A DNA stretch of 27,860 nucleotides from Oopsacas minuta (taxonomy: Eukaryota; Porifera; Hexactinellida; Lyssacinosida; Leucopsacidae): contig JAKMXF010000068.1 of assembly GCA_024704765.1 (NCBI GenBank), forward strand, positions 1 to 27,860, given 5' to 3'. Made by a program: the position numbers and the translations under genes. The notes under the pieces were generated by a model that was given only the letters and a program-made list of their open reading frames with translations, searched no databases and was not told the origin of the DNA. This document shows, piece after piece, positions 10,045-20,567 of the stretch; the stretch's first letter is position 1; the number at the start of each line of letters is the position of its first letter.

Positions 10045-10135
10045 ATAGTAATGTATTGTATAATAGAGCATAGAGTATAGAAGTTATCAATCGAACAATA
10101 AAAATATAAACTTAGGTACTTTATAATTTATATCA

Positions 10136-12079
10136 CTATAAGCTTTCTTGTTGACTATCCTGTTGATAAAGCTTTTCTTCTTTAGATCTCTTCCAATGGT
10201 TGTAATGAGAGAACAAATAAAACAGCGGAATCATCATCAAATATACTCCAATAACTAACACCCATATTACCCAACTATTATGCTGAACGGAACTTTTGCA
10301 ATGTGAATTATATACTAAACAGTATTTACTTATTGCAGGCGTGTTTGTTGAATTTATGTCTAAGTTTTGACAATGTAAAGTACAAAGTTTGTCAAATGTG
10401 AAATTAAAAATATTCAAAACAACACCTGCTAGGCCATAATAGAAGAAGAAAATAGAGAAGAAGAATCCCATTAAGGAATTTTGAAAATGGTTGCTACACA
10501 AATAGTAAACATACTGAAGCAATCCAATTATGGAAATACTCTCAAGAATTCCGGAAAACAAATATTGAGGTATTTGTGTAATTAATGGTACCATAGAAGC
10601 ATAAAAGGTAGACGAGTCTGTACAATTCAATTTATAAGAAAAATTCACACGACAAGTTTCTACTGTAACAGCACAAAGGGCACTTAATAGCCCAAACGGT
10701 AAACCCCAGAAAATCCTCTTTAATATAGGATTAACTAATGTAAAGTGTTTGCGAAGTTTATTTCGTATAGAAGACAAGCATTTATACCGAACACACACAA
10801 ATTTCCTTGGAACCCAACGAATCCAAAATGGAATATCACTGGGTAGTGAGAATATTATATCATGGAAAAAGTATTCTACAATCAAAGCGGAGAAGATAAT
10901 GGTTAATGGGTTAATGAACCAATAAGAAATGAAGTACGATTCAGTGCTACAGTAGAAAAACCTATTTTTCTCATCATATATTGGTAGAGGCAAGAAATTT
11001 AATGGAATAGCTTGTTCAGGAAAGAGTAAATATAAGATTTGATAGGTGGATAGTAATGGTGTGAGTATTAGAAAAATAAGATTAATTTTTGTCATTGCTA
11101 AGGTTTTATCAACCAGAGATTTAGCCATTTCATATTTATTTTTCCTCGCCGCATATAACATTAATGATTTATAATTTGTTTTCTTCCTTCTATAAAACCT
11201 CAGCAGAAATGCTGCTATTAAAAGTTTAAAGCCTTTCCAAAATGAGAAATTGTTTGCAGCTATTGCTGAGTCTTTAAAATATCCCAACCGCCTTCCTAGA
11301 ATAGTCAGAAGCAGGACAATTAATAAAACAAAGTTTGCTATTGAACAGTGGATATAGAAAGATGTTTTAAACCACCGAACATAAAGAAGGTAGGCTAAGG
11401 CACCACCAATGTTTTTAGCTATGTAGAATAATGGAAAATACATAAGTAATGTTTCTAATGGTGTTCCATCTAACAAATCCAATCCGAAAGTAATAGAAAA
11501 TGGATAGGAGAGTGAAAAAGACAATTCAAAAACAATGAGGGATAATACAGTAAAAGAGTACTCAATTCCAACAATGAAATCTCTAACTACTTCTATAGTA
11601 GCATTATTTTGCGATTTTAAAGCTTTTAATTTAGGATTTTCAAAGATTTCGAAAACAATTACAAACAAGAGACTTATACCCGCAAAAAATGCTAACAAAA
11701 GTGTGCCTAGAACCAAATAATATCTTGAAAATTGCTTTCGATCACAGAAGTATACAATAAATGGTACAAGTAAATAGGATGAGGAAGAAATAAGAGGGTA
11801 TGCAAATTGATTCTCAAAAACTGAGTGAAACGTTTTATCTAAAGTAACATTTATAATTTCTGTTGTATTGAGAAAGAAAAAGTATTGTAGACTTACTATA
11901 AGTAGGTGTAGGTAGAGGCCTGGCCTGTGTACAATGGGAATAGCTTTTCCGAAAAAGATTGAAGGTCTGAATGTATCCTTTCTGATATATAAAGGCTCTT
12001 CGATACGAGTTGAAGCTAGTAAATTCCCTAAAGACTCATCGTATGGGGCGATTTCGTTATCATGAATATCCTCAACCAT
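10136..12079 (-). CDS. POT-family (SLC15A4/A3-like) proton-coupled peptide/histidine transporter homologue
   Basis: A single open frame encodes 647 residues, about normal for SLC15 proteins. I place the start at the first ATG (12079); the frame is open a little further to a TTG, with a stop just before it. Known POT members move di/tripeptides or histidine with protons, and the A4/A3 type acts in endolysosomes. The sequence shows about twelve hydrophobic segments. YPFSITFGLD at about 192-201 occupies the place of the second POT signature. QIPQYLFSGILES at about 502-514 is the strongest POT motif and keeps the helix-10 Glu. WFINPLTIIF and MGFFF segments also fit SLC15A4. The helix-1 ExxER proton-coupling motif is not visible (LQYFFFLNTTEII stands there), so coupling may be altered. 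Cysteine-rich loops and N-glycosylation sequons lie near the C-terminal third. It lies about 1.5 kb downstream of GNPTAB in the same orientation. Assignment to POT is firm; the exact subfamily and substrate are inferred. Confidence 0.85.
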   Translation of the reverse strand: MVEDIHDNEIAPYDESLGNLLASTRIEEPLYIRKDTFRPSIFFGKAIPIVHRPGLYLHLLIVSLQYFFFLNTTEIINVTLDKTFHSVFENQFAYPLISSSSYLLVPFIVYFCDRKQFSRYYLVLGTLLLAFFAGISLLFVIVFEIFENPKLKALKSQNNATIEVVRDFIVGIEYSFTVLSLIVFELSFSLSYPFSITFGLDLLDGTPLETLLMYFPLFYIAKNIGGALAYLLYVRWFKTSFYIHCSIANFVLLIVLLLTILGRRLGYFKDSAIAANNFSFWKGFKLLIAAFLLRFYRRKKTNYKSLMLYAARKNKYEMAKSLVDKTLAMTKINLIFLILTPLLSTYQILYLLFPEQAIPLNFLPLPIYDEKNRFFYCSTESYFISYWFINPLTIIFSALIVEYFFHDIIFSLPSDIPFWIRWVPRKFVCVRYKCLSSIRNKLRKHFTLVNPILKRIFWGLPFGLLSALCAVTVETCRVNFSYKLNCTDSSTFYASMVPLITQIPQYLFSGILESISIIGLLQYVYYLCSNHFQNSLMGFFFSIFFFYYGLAGVVLNIFNFTFDKLCTLHCQNLDINSTNTPAISKYCLVYNSHCKSSVQHNSWVIWVLVIGVYLMMIPLFYLFSHYNHWKRSKEEKLYQQDSQQESL

Positions 12080-12771
12080 TCGATAGTATTGATCCAATCA
12101 GCTTAATAGCTTATTTAGTAAGATCTCTTTACATTGCTTTTATGAGCATACAGATGCATGTGGCTATATTCCTAACTATCAAGTTACTCACCATGAGAGT
12201 TAAGTTTTATTATACACCTAGAATAATAGTTAAAGATTGATTAAGTAATGTACACTGCTTATCTGAACGTCAATAATATTTAATTTCCCCTTGGGAATGG
12301 GAATTGAAATTCAATAATTTCCGAAACATCAGTTAGCTTGCACTTGTATGTTTTTCACCTGGGAAAGATTCTTGTCAGATCAATATGTATATATTTCACT
12401 CTTTGCCTTTGTTTATTCAATCTCAACATCGATAATATTTACGTTGGAGATTGGTTTGTATGCAAAATATTCAATTCTTTGCAACTTGCAATTTGTACTG
12501 GGAATGAAACCAAAATTATATGTATCACTGAACGGCCAAAATATTCGCATAATTTAGGCTTGTTTCTACGGAAGATTATGTGATTTTGAAAACTAATTTT
12601 TCAAAGAAATTAATACAATTATTCATGAACTGCAGCCTTACCGGATACTGATGCATATCAGAATATCATCCACTCGGGATTGTAGTAATTTTTCGGTTGA
12701 GCGAAATATTAAACTATTCGGTTGCAACCTAAGAAATAATAAAATTTCAAAAGTAATTAGTTGAATATTGA
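12080..12771. other. Upstream region of the transporter
   Basis: This is the 5' flank of the minus-strand POT gene. Overlapping plus-strand ORFs at 12338-12583 and 12348-12557 contain hydrophobic stretches but match no family I recognise and lack supporting exons. No clear TATA box or splice-acceptor-linked upstream exon was identified, though a short 5' untranslated exon cannot be excluded. Confidence 0.4.
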
Positions 12772-13077
12772 TAAACGGGCAGGGGCTCAGCCAGTTCCTT
12801 TAACGAGGGGCGCGAGTGTGGTGAGAATGACTGGCAAGGGCTAAGGGGCGCATTACCGTGTGTGGGTATATATTATGTCTAACACAAATATTCACATACA
12901 CTGAAATAGTTCTTTGCTAAAATGGATATTTAGCGAATGATATATATATAGTCTCAATAATCCACTGAATTAATTTGTGAAATATATCTCGCCACAGATT
13001 GTGATTTGAGCTTGTTTATTTTCATCACTATAGGTCACGAGAGTGAGAAGGAGCCCATCTGCGCCCCTGTAAACAGG
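12772..13077. mobile_element. hAT-like MITE (12780-13069) with 8-bp target duplication
   Basis: The element starts CAGGGGCTCAGCCAG at 12780 and ends in GCGCCCCTG at 13069, whose reverse complement is CAGGGGCGCAG; the termini are imperfect inverted repeats of the hAT CAGGGGC type. The flanking octamers TAAACGGG (12772-12779) and TAAACAGG (13070-13077) match at 7 of 8 positions, as expected for an old hAT insertion. The 290-bp interior has no transposase. Minus-strand ORF 12970-13209 crosses its boundary and is fortuitous. Confidence 0.75.
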
Positions 13078-13624
13078 CTGAGCCACATGATTATAACATC
13101 TCTGAATTTGGGGGATTTCCCGGCTCATAGAGCACGACACACTATTATCACAATTATACGTTAAGATGGGAAAAGGGTAAGATTCTAAAATTGAAGTGCC
13201 GCTGTACATAAAGTATTCCCATATGTAACGAATCGGCCGATAGTGGGCCTAGCCGAAGCAGTAAGCCAAACCTCTGACAATATAATAGCTAAATTACCAC
13301 CATCTTTGAAGGCTATCCAATATTTTTAAGCGCCGATCGGTCAGTGTAAGACATAATTCTGCCAGTAGACGCCTTATCCGGGGAATTATGTGTTTCCATT
13401 TACAGTCCCATTATGGAACCTATTATTCCATTCCAAATTTACCGAATTTGGAAATACACGCAAATTTTACTTATGAGAATATAATCAATGCCCCTCCCAC
13501 ATGTGAATGTAGTACGCTAATCCGAATTTGGCACTATCAAGTTTCTCATATGTCAATATATTATATTGATGTATATTATGCACAATAAAAGCTAAAAGAC
13601 AATTTGATGAGCCGAAAAATAGAA
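13078..13624. other. 3' flank of GNPTAB
   Basis: This is sequence downstream of the minus-strand GNPTAB stop codon. I could not find a canonical AATAAA or ATTAAA on the minus strand here, so the poly(A) site is unassigned. Plus-strand ORF 13388-13588 has no recognisable features. Confidence 0.4.
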
Positions 13625-16600
13625 TTACACTAGATAGTTTGATTTCTTTTGTTTTCTAGTCCATATTTTGAACAAAATACAATCAAATAGCACAAGCTTA
13701 CGCTTAAATTTGTCATAGAATACGAGTACAAAAATCAACACTAAAGTAACTAGTATAACAATTTTAAAATATACATCGATTGAACTCTTCTGCAGTTGCC
13801 ATTTCGTATATTCGTCAATGTATCCGAAACGATTTCGATAATGACTCGGTAACTCAAATGGAGTTGGAATTGGGAATAAACTAAGATAAAATTCCCTGAT
13901 GAGAGATTTTACAACAGAAGCTGAAGCGGTATTATGATCAATGTTGTCGTTAATACAAATAAATTTCCTGGTATTCTTCCTAATCCAGTCAAGATGGCCT
14001 AAAGCTTTGGAAGAATTCTCATTTATCATTTTAAAAGCCACTTCATCCTCGTTCAAAATTTCAAATTTTCGTTTAGGCAGTACGGAATAGTGTAGTTTCA
14101 CGAGTTCAATTAGCTCTGTACATTCTGCGAAAAATTCTAGGTTAATTAAGGGCAAGTTTTCTCCATAATAGGACTCTGGTTCATCGTTAGGAAGTTCGGC
14201 ACGAGTACCCTCATATGAAATGCTACATTCATTTAAAATATCATAATAATTATTCATAGTTTCACGTGATAGAGGAAGTTCTTTCAAAAGAGCTATCAAA
14301 TTGCGTTGCTCTAAAATTGACAAAATTCCATTTTCGTCTGTATCAAATTCTTCGAATACCCTTCTAAGACTTATTGACTCAAGAGTTTCTGACATGTAAT
14401 AGTAATAGTATGAAAAACTGTACTGCATATCATCATTTTGACGTACTTTATGTGATGACGTGAGATCAAATTCCTCGCGGAATTCATCTTGCAGTTCCTG
14501 CATTATATCACGGTCAATTAAATGCGGCATATGTGCAGGAACCTTCCTAGCCTCGTGACCGAAACGTTTACTGAATTTCCGGTTTACATATTTGAGGGAT
14601 TCACCAAAAGTATCCATTAGCTTACGGCTTTGATAAAAAGGAATTCCCTCAGGCTTTCCGTAGAAATTTTCATCAGAATTTATCAAGATATGTTTTCCAA
14701 TATTCCTACTTAATTGATTTGAACTCGGGGAGAACATTTGCAATCCTCTATCAGAAATAGATATATTTGGACTGAAGGTCATTTCTAAGGTAGGTTTGTT
14801 AAGACCTCGTAAGATACTTTCAATATTATTAATCTCATCAATTGTAAGTTGATCAAGAGCTATTCTTATATGATGTACAAATCCATTATGAGTAAGAAAT
14901 CCTCCCAGGAATTGGGTAACTATCGGTTTCAGACCATCTCTCACAGATTCAGGTATTTCTGTGCTGGTTAATAGGAAATCTAATATTTGAGAAGTGAAGT
15001 TGAAGTGAGACAAAAAATCTTCTTGAAATGATTGCTTATCATCTCTGAGAGTAATTTTACCATTTTCTGGAGAAGAAAGGAAAGTTATTTGTTGCTTATT
15101 AATGGAGAATTTCTTCTCAACTAATTCGTACGAATCGAAAAGAGCGGGTGTAGTAAAGAGATTAGGTCCAGCTGATTGATTCATTACTCTAGAAATATTA
15201 AGAGATAATGTATAGTAAGTATTGATTGATCCTGCTCGTGATAGCGTTAAGAATAATGTAGAAGTTTCATTTGAAAACGGTAGATTATTATAAAATGTCA
15301 TAGTGAGGATATGATGTTTGCTTGAGTACACTGAAGTACGTATAGTATTGTTTGAATGGAAATAACCTGAAACCAAAGTCCAGTTATCCTTCTTAGGGAA
15401 GTTATCGGATAAATTGAAATAAGCTGCCGGTGTACCTAATGGCAGATAAAATAATTGAGTTGCATTGGTGAAATCTATATAAAACTTGAGTAGACGGAAA
15501 TGTTCTTCTATACCACAATCACCTGAATCAAAGCCACAATCAAGCATGAAACAAGAGGTATCGCAGTAGCGATCTCCCATCCACGAATTCGGACATCCAG
15601 CAGCGCAATAGCCACTTGTATCCTGCGCATAGCGTGAATAATCCGAATACCCCCAACGCCCCATCCTTCCTCGTGTTTTTGTTGCATTACAATCCCCAGC
15701 GTCCATCTCACACTCAGTATAATTACAGGATGAATCACAATATCCATCTCCAATCCAAGACGAAGGACAACCGTCGCGACAATTCGGCACAGACCAGGAC
15801 AGATAAATTTTCTGACCTTTAGTATCTGAATAGAAATCTTCTGGCCACACAGGCTGACCTAACATAACATCATCATTCAAATACAAGAATTTCTTGGATA
15901 AACCAGGGATTCTGTGTATATGCGATTCTATAGACGGGGAAGAGAATGTAGGAAGATGCGAGATGTTCTGGAATATCTCATGATGAGTTACAATTGAGAC
16001 TCTTGTATGAGACAAGTCAAGCCAATAAGGAATCTGTCCATTCGTGACAATGTATATATGACGTATCCAAGGCGCATATTTCAACACAGAACGAATTGAA
16101 TAACGTAATTCTTCATTATCTTCAAATCTGTTCAAAGAATAGTCGTCTAATTCATTTTCAAATCCTATATTGAATTTATCGTGAATAGGATTCCATACAA
16201 TACGTGCGGCATTTATTGCGAAAGTACTTTCATTTTTATCCGTGACCAAGTCAGTATTATACGAATCTGATGTTATCTTGTAGATTATAATAGATTCTGT
16301 ATCCAAATCATGCTTGGAAATTATTGTGAAGTATTGATTAGAAGAAATAGAGTTCAGTCGGTCAGTCAATTGGCTCGAATTAGTATTGTTGCCACTAATT
16401 ATGTAATAGTTGGTAAGAGGAATACTGTTGATTACCTAGGGAAGAACATATTCAGGAATTCAGTAAATCGAATTAGAATGTAATCAATTATATATCACAA
16501 TTCTAAAAGTGAATGGTAATGAGGCTAGGTATAATACATAACACAGGTGTATATATTTATACAGATGAACTTGTATAAGACGTTCACCCTCCGGAAACGA

Positions 16601-17586
16601 AGATTAGTATGTCTTAAGTCGAGCACGTATGAACCGAGTTCTACTGTATGTCAAATTTACTGATTAAAAGTTGTAATACGAATTTGGTAAACAAAATCTA
16701 TTAACTTAGCTTATTATCCCCTATGATTTGTACTTCCCAAATATATTGGAGAAAGTTAAAAGGGAGTACAGAAAACGGTCATTTTGGGTGCCCAAACTTT
16801 CTGGACCAAATTTTCAAATTAGACCATACAATATAAATGATATTTTCAATTTAAGGCCAGGTGTAGGCATCAGAAATCGAAGATTAGAATTTTCCGTAAT
16901 TTACTGAATACCTTTTCACTGGTGACGAATGAACCAACAGCTGGAACAATCTCTCCCTCAAAAGTTATATTATCACCCAGTGCCATCTCCACAGCTTGGA
17001 TATTACTCATCTTCACAAACGTTACTACTTCTGAACACACGTTTATGGTCTCGCAGGTCTCGATAACCTTCTCCACAAGCAGGTTATCAACGTTCCAAAA
17101 TACCTCATTACCTCTTATAGCAGGAGCTAACCCCTCCCTATAGCTTAATACCAATACATTGAATGGCACACAGTGTCTGAGTCTACAAGTCTTATTAGGT
17201 AATAGAATATCAAATCCTTTGGAGGTGGTATTCATACTTGCTTTGGTCAAATTCGCTTCAAGGGTGACATTAGTGTTTTGTTCTTCTCTCAAATTTCGCT
17301 TCACTTCATTTAATGTTTGAATAAGTAGAGGATCAGATCCGTTCACCCATGTATATACGACATCAATTGGCAGATAGGAACTGAGGTGTTCATGTAAATC
17401 TCGGGCAGCAATATTATCAGAAAATTCTGATGTAGAGTATTGTAGAATGGTAGGACGTCTGAAGAATGGCCAAAGATGGAACTGATCGGAGAATAACATC
17501 AAAATGAAGATACAAGTAAGGACACCAGCTAAAGATATTAGTAGCCCATTACGTGTGGAGAAGCATTCACTGGTTAGTTTCATCAT
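13625..17586 (-). CDS. GNPTAB: N-acetylglucosamine-1-phosphotransferase alpha/beta subunit precursor (two exons: 17586-16912, 16435-13625)
   Basis: The Golgi enzyme transfers GlcNAc-1-phosphate to mannoses of lysosomal hydrolases, the first step of the mannose-6-phosphate tag. Joining the two exons in phase 0 gives 1161 residues, near vertebrate length. An N-terminal membrane anchor lies at about 15-33. Stealth CR1 (IDVVYTWVNGSD) is at about 74-85. Stealth CR2 runs from RFEDNEELRYS at about 328 to YLNDDVM at about 416. Two Notch/LNR repeats, each with six Cys, lie at about 444-474 and 502-532. A site-1-protease-like RKLM/D is at about 829-833. CR3 has HMPH at about 860. An EF-hand loop (DTDENG) starts at about 923. 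CR4 has CINDNID at about 1052. A C-terminal membrane segment lies at about 1113-1132, before a basic tail. Start is the first of two Met codons. I could not recognise a DMAP1-binding domain in the spacer between LNR2 and the cleavage site. No disabling change is seen. Confidence 0.95.
16436..16911 (-). other. GNPTAB spliceosomal intron, phase 0
   Basis: On the minus strand the donor is AAG|GTATTC (exon ends at 16912) and the acceptor is TTCTTCCCTAG|GTA (exon resumes at 16435), with a good polypyrimidine tract. The intron is 476 bp. Splicing joins TSEK to VINSIPLT in frame, which follows the order of conserved residues in animal GNPTAB. Without splicing the first ORF runs into a stop at 16870. 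No repeats were recognised inside. Confidence 0.88.
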
Positions 17587-18276
17587 TTGGTGAAATGTTC
17601 TCAGAATACAACTATAATTTACAAAAATATAAATAATTCTATAGATAGTTATTTTAACATTAAACTAATTTTCAGAAAATGTTGTGCACTCAATCGGAAC
17701 AAGAGCGATTGACTGATATTATCAAGCATGTTATTCGCAATTGTGGAAATGAAATGAGATGATAGTTACTGTGAAATTGGTAGGTAAAACTATGTAAGGT
17801 GTAACATCCACAATCGGGGTGTCAGGAACGCTGAAAAATGTTACCCCATTAGCCAAATAACCCGTTTGTGGAGGTTTCACTGTAATAACAAATAACTAAT
17901 AGATATGTCGAAATAAAGCCAGTGCTGACTGTGGAGGGCTTGAAGATTGAAACATCGAATATGCGTCAAGCGACAAATTTAAAGATTTTCAAAAAAAATT
18001 AACTGCTCCGTGTATTAGGGAAGCCCTATACATCAAAAGAACTGAATTTGAAATAGTGATAGAATTCATGCGTGTTAACCTTTGTCAATCATATCCGTAC
18101 TATATTAGCACAGGACAGTGGATATTCCAGGTTATTCCTTCTGAGTATCAATCTAAAGTGGTCGAACTCTAAATTTACGCTCGCTCATAATATTGGTCAC
18201 CCAAACACATGCAAACTGTTAAGGGACCTTATTCGTTAACATTTCTAAAACTTAAATAAACTGAGTCTATAGCCTA
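17587..18276. other. 5' flank of GNPTAB with a pogo-like terminus
   Basis: Minus-strand sequence just upstream of the GNPTAB start is AT-rich with a TATTTATATTT run at about 17615-17635, a possible but unproven TATA element. At about 17795-17884 the right end reads GAGGTTTCACTGTA, i.e. a CAGTGAAACCTCC-type pogo terminus. Inside it GTGTAACATCC and ATGTTACCCC-type blocks suggest a short MITE remnant whose left end I cannot fix. The remainder is unassigned. Confidence 0.45.
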
Positions 18277-18386
18277 TACTAAGCTTGAGTTAAGATTTGC
18301 CTTTACTAAGCTCGAGTTAAGATTTGCCTTTTACTATGCTTGAGTTAAGATTTGCCTTTTAGTATGCTTGAGTTAAGATTTGCCTT
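18277..18386 (+). repeat. Minisatellite, four copies of a 27-28 bp unit
   Basis: The block AAGCTTGAGTTAAGATTTGC and its variants start at 18281, 18308, 18336 and 18364, giving periods of 27, 28 and 28. Copies 1 and 2 begin AAGC and copies 3 and 4 begin ATGC; copy 2 has CTCGAG instead of CTTGAG. The units are directly adjacent, so it is a tandem array rather than a CRISPR. Confidence 0.92.
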
Positions 18387-18639
18387 GAGTTTATCCTCGA
18401 AACTTCACCCAAAAACTTTGGCTTAAGGTCACTGTTAATGAGAAACTTGTTGCAGCTCCACAAGAGATTCACCTGACCATACATGCGGGTGGGCGGCTCC
18501 TTCTCATTTCTAATTGATCCTGAAACTACTTATACTCGACCATAACTGGTCCCTTCAACAAGTTAAGGTCAACTCTATCTGGTCCTAGTATGTTCATATC
18601 TCCTGGGTGTATCTTGTAGCGATGTATCTAGTCTTTTAT
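18387..18639. other. Possible degenerate MITE remains upstream of repeat B copy 2
   Basis: Blocks such as ACTGGTCCCTTC and CTATCTGGTCC resemble the GGTCCCTT blocks of the MITE that precedes repeat B at 603-1028. Similarity is weak and the boundaries are not definable. Confidence 0.3.
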
Positions 18640-18890
18640 CGAATCAGTAAATGATATTCAATTGTGATGTGTGTTTTGTTCACTATTTCAGCTGTATTAA
18701 CGAAATGTACCTTGGATTAATTTCAGGCTTGCTCCTCTATGTTGTCCGATGTCTAACTACCCCCTGGTAGTTGGATTGGGTCTTCGGGATCGAAATCTAT
18801 ATGCTGAATCGGATATGATCGAATTTGTTAAGAATATTGGCTATAATTGATGTCTGCAATATTCGTTCCACCCAGGACCAGTGCCGTACG
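18640..18890 (+). repeat. Dispersed repeat B, copy 2
   Basis: Collinear with 1045-1370 in the same orientation. It shares TAAATGATATT, GCTCCT(C)-ATGTTGTC, GATCGAATTTGTTAAG, GGCTATAATTGATGTC and CCAGGACCA in order, with substitutions and indels between them. Function and parent element are unknown. Confidence 0.6.
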
Positions 18891-20567
18891 CGGACCATTT
18901 AAAGAGTTACAGTCTCCAAAAATTATATCTTTGTAAGTTGACAGAAATTCTTTTCCTGCCATAGCAGGATGATTATATACATTATATGCTATGACCTATA
19001 CCCTATGGAGGATCACACTTTGGGTCAGACCACATTTTCATCCGTGCGATGTTACTGAATCAAGTGGGAGGCTTAGTTCACCCAATGAGGAAATTTACCC
19101 CCACTCTAGTGTATAGTAGCCCCTAAATTCGCGAAAATACCTCCTCTAAGTTACTATACATATAGTATTTCCCTGAAATCTCTTCGAGGGTTGAATAAGC
19201 CTCGGGGGGCTAGAAATGACTCTATGACTTGTGAATAATTTACCACCACCCTAAAAATAATTCTATTCATATAAGTAGTATAGATGTGTTCAGTACTAAA
19301 TGGCAATACATACAGACACACTATATGCTAACGAGTTTGTTCACCCTGTTCACTTTTGCATAGTATATTTCCACGTATTTCTTTCTAATAGATGTCTATA
19401 TAATTAACCATCAAACTGGAATTCAGGTTCAATTCTCTAACTATACTATTAATACGCAATTAATCTATACTAACGCGATTCGTTTGCTAGGTCCCTGCGT
19501 GACAGCTTAGTGCTCCAGGTTAGCTTAATTATTGCACAGCTAAATTTTATAGTGTTATTGTTCACTACGCGACAGAATATACTCAGCACTACGTGCATGG
19601 AATTCACAGAATATTTTAATATTTATTATCCAAATTACAATAACTGGCCTTCTGTGGTGACAGACGCTATGTCGCTTTGTGTTGGTCGGATGTCAAGAAA
19701 TTGTGAAGTTTTTGGAAATTTAGAAAGTATATTTGTACAGTCATGATGACGTGATAATCCCATGATGAGTTAGCTTTTGGTCAGAATCATGACATCAGGA
19801 CATTTGCCACATTGTAGGGTATCCGTGATTCAAATTTCAAACTTCTGTCATGTATATTGGCTGAGCAGTCGCTAATAATGTGATTTTCAAAATCCAAAAA
19901 TGTAACAATGACTTCATGGTTAGTCATGGGTGTGAATTTTCGTCCAAGATTCGAACTTGTCCGAGCCAGGCCCAAAATACCCCTGTATGCCAAAAATCAG
20001 CCCTGGGGGTGTTCCAGTTTCTTCAATCAATTCTGGACATACAAAGATTTTCAGTAGACATTAATACGTACACTAGGGGACTACCAAAATTCGTACTCCT
20101 TATCAGGAGTACGTATCATCCGAACTAATTTACATTGAAAAGGCATCGAAGAGGACTGATAAAGTGTAAAAATTTGTACTCCTTACTGTGTTCGTATAAA
20201 CGAGACTCTACGTGATCTATTTGAACGTATTATACGTCTAGGTTAACCTCGAAATATCAGATTTTGACATTGTAGACTTGTTTAAGTCACATAGTTATCA
20301 AGTATTATATAATTTGGTCAACTGTACTGAGATTTCTCATTAATGACAGAGGTCAACAAAAAATATTTTGTTTCTGTGTTGCCGAAGATTTTAGGTTAAA
20401 TTTAGACTATATTTGCTGTGCTGAGTTCGAAAATAACATCGGCTTTGCTGGATTGGCTCTTGATTTTGGTCCACATTTATGTTTATATTGTTAATTACCT
20501 TTTACAAATGTATATTCGATTTAATCAATACTTTTATAATTATAAGTATCTAGCAGATTCTAACTCT
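18891..20567. other. Unassigned intergenic sequence with one perfect hairpin
   Basis: No convincing gene. ORFs at 19510-19746 (plus), 19787-19993 (minus) and 19880-20128 (plus) have no recognisable motif, and the last two overlap on opposite strands. A perfect hairpin sits at 20092-20113: CGTACTCCT, loop TATC, AGGAGTACG. The 5' part of the ORF that continues into the next feature (20418-20567) is low-complexity and hydrophobic and probably not part of that protein. Confidence 0.4.

Noticed and set aside
11535-11720. Plus-strand ORF inside the transporter gene
   Set aside because: Antisense to a clearly conserved POT coding region, with no features of its own.
12338-12583. Overlapping plus-strand hydrophobic ORFs upstream of the transporter
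   Set aside because: Two frames are open over the same stretch, neither with a recognisable family, start context or exon partners.
13584-13589. AATAAA on the plus strand near the GNPTAB stop codon
   Set aside because: It is on the opposite strand to GNPTAB and no plus-strand gene ends there.
15508-15822. ORFs overlapping the LNR region of GNPTAB on both strands
   Set aside because: Shadows of the GNPTAB frame, which carries all conserved cysteines and stealth motifs.
18277-18386. Tandem repeats considered as a CRISPR array
   Set aside because: Units are directly contiguous with only a few bases between conserved cores and no unique spacers; the host is eukaryotic.
19920-19990. B-box-like GATTCGAAC considered as part of a tRNA or SINE
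   Set aside because: No matching A-box, acceptor stem or cloverleaf could be drawn around it on either strand.
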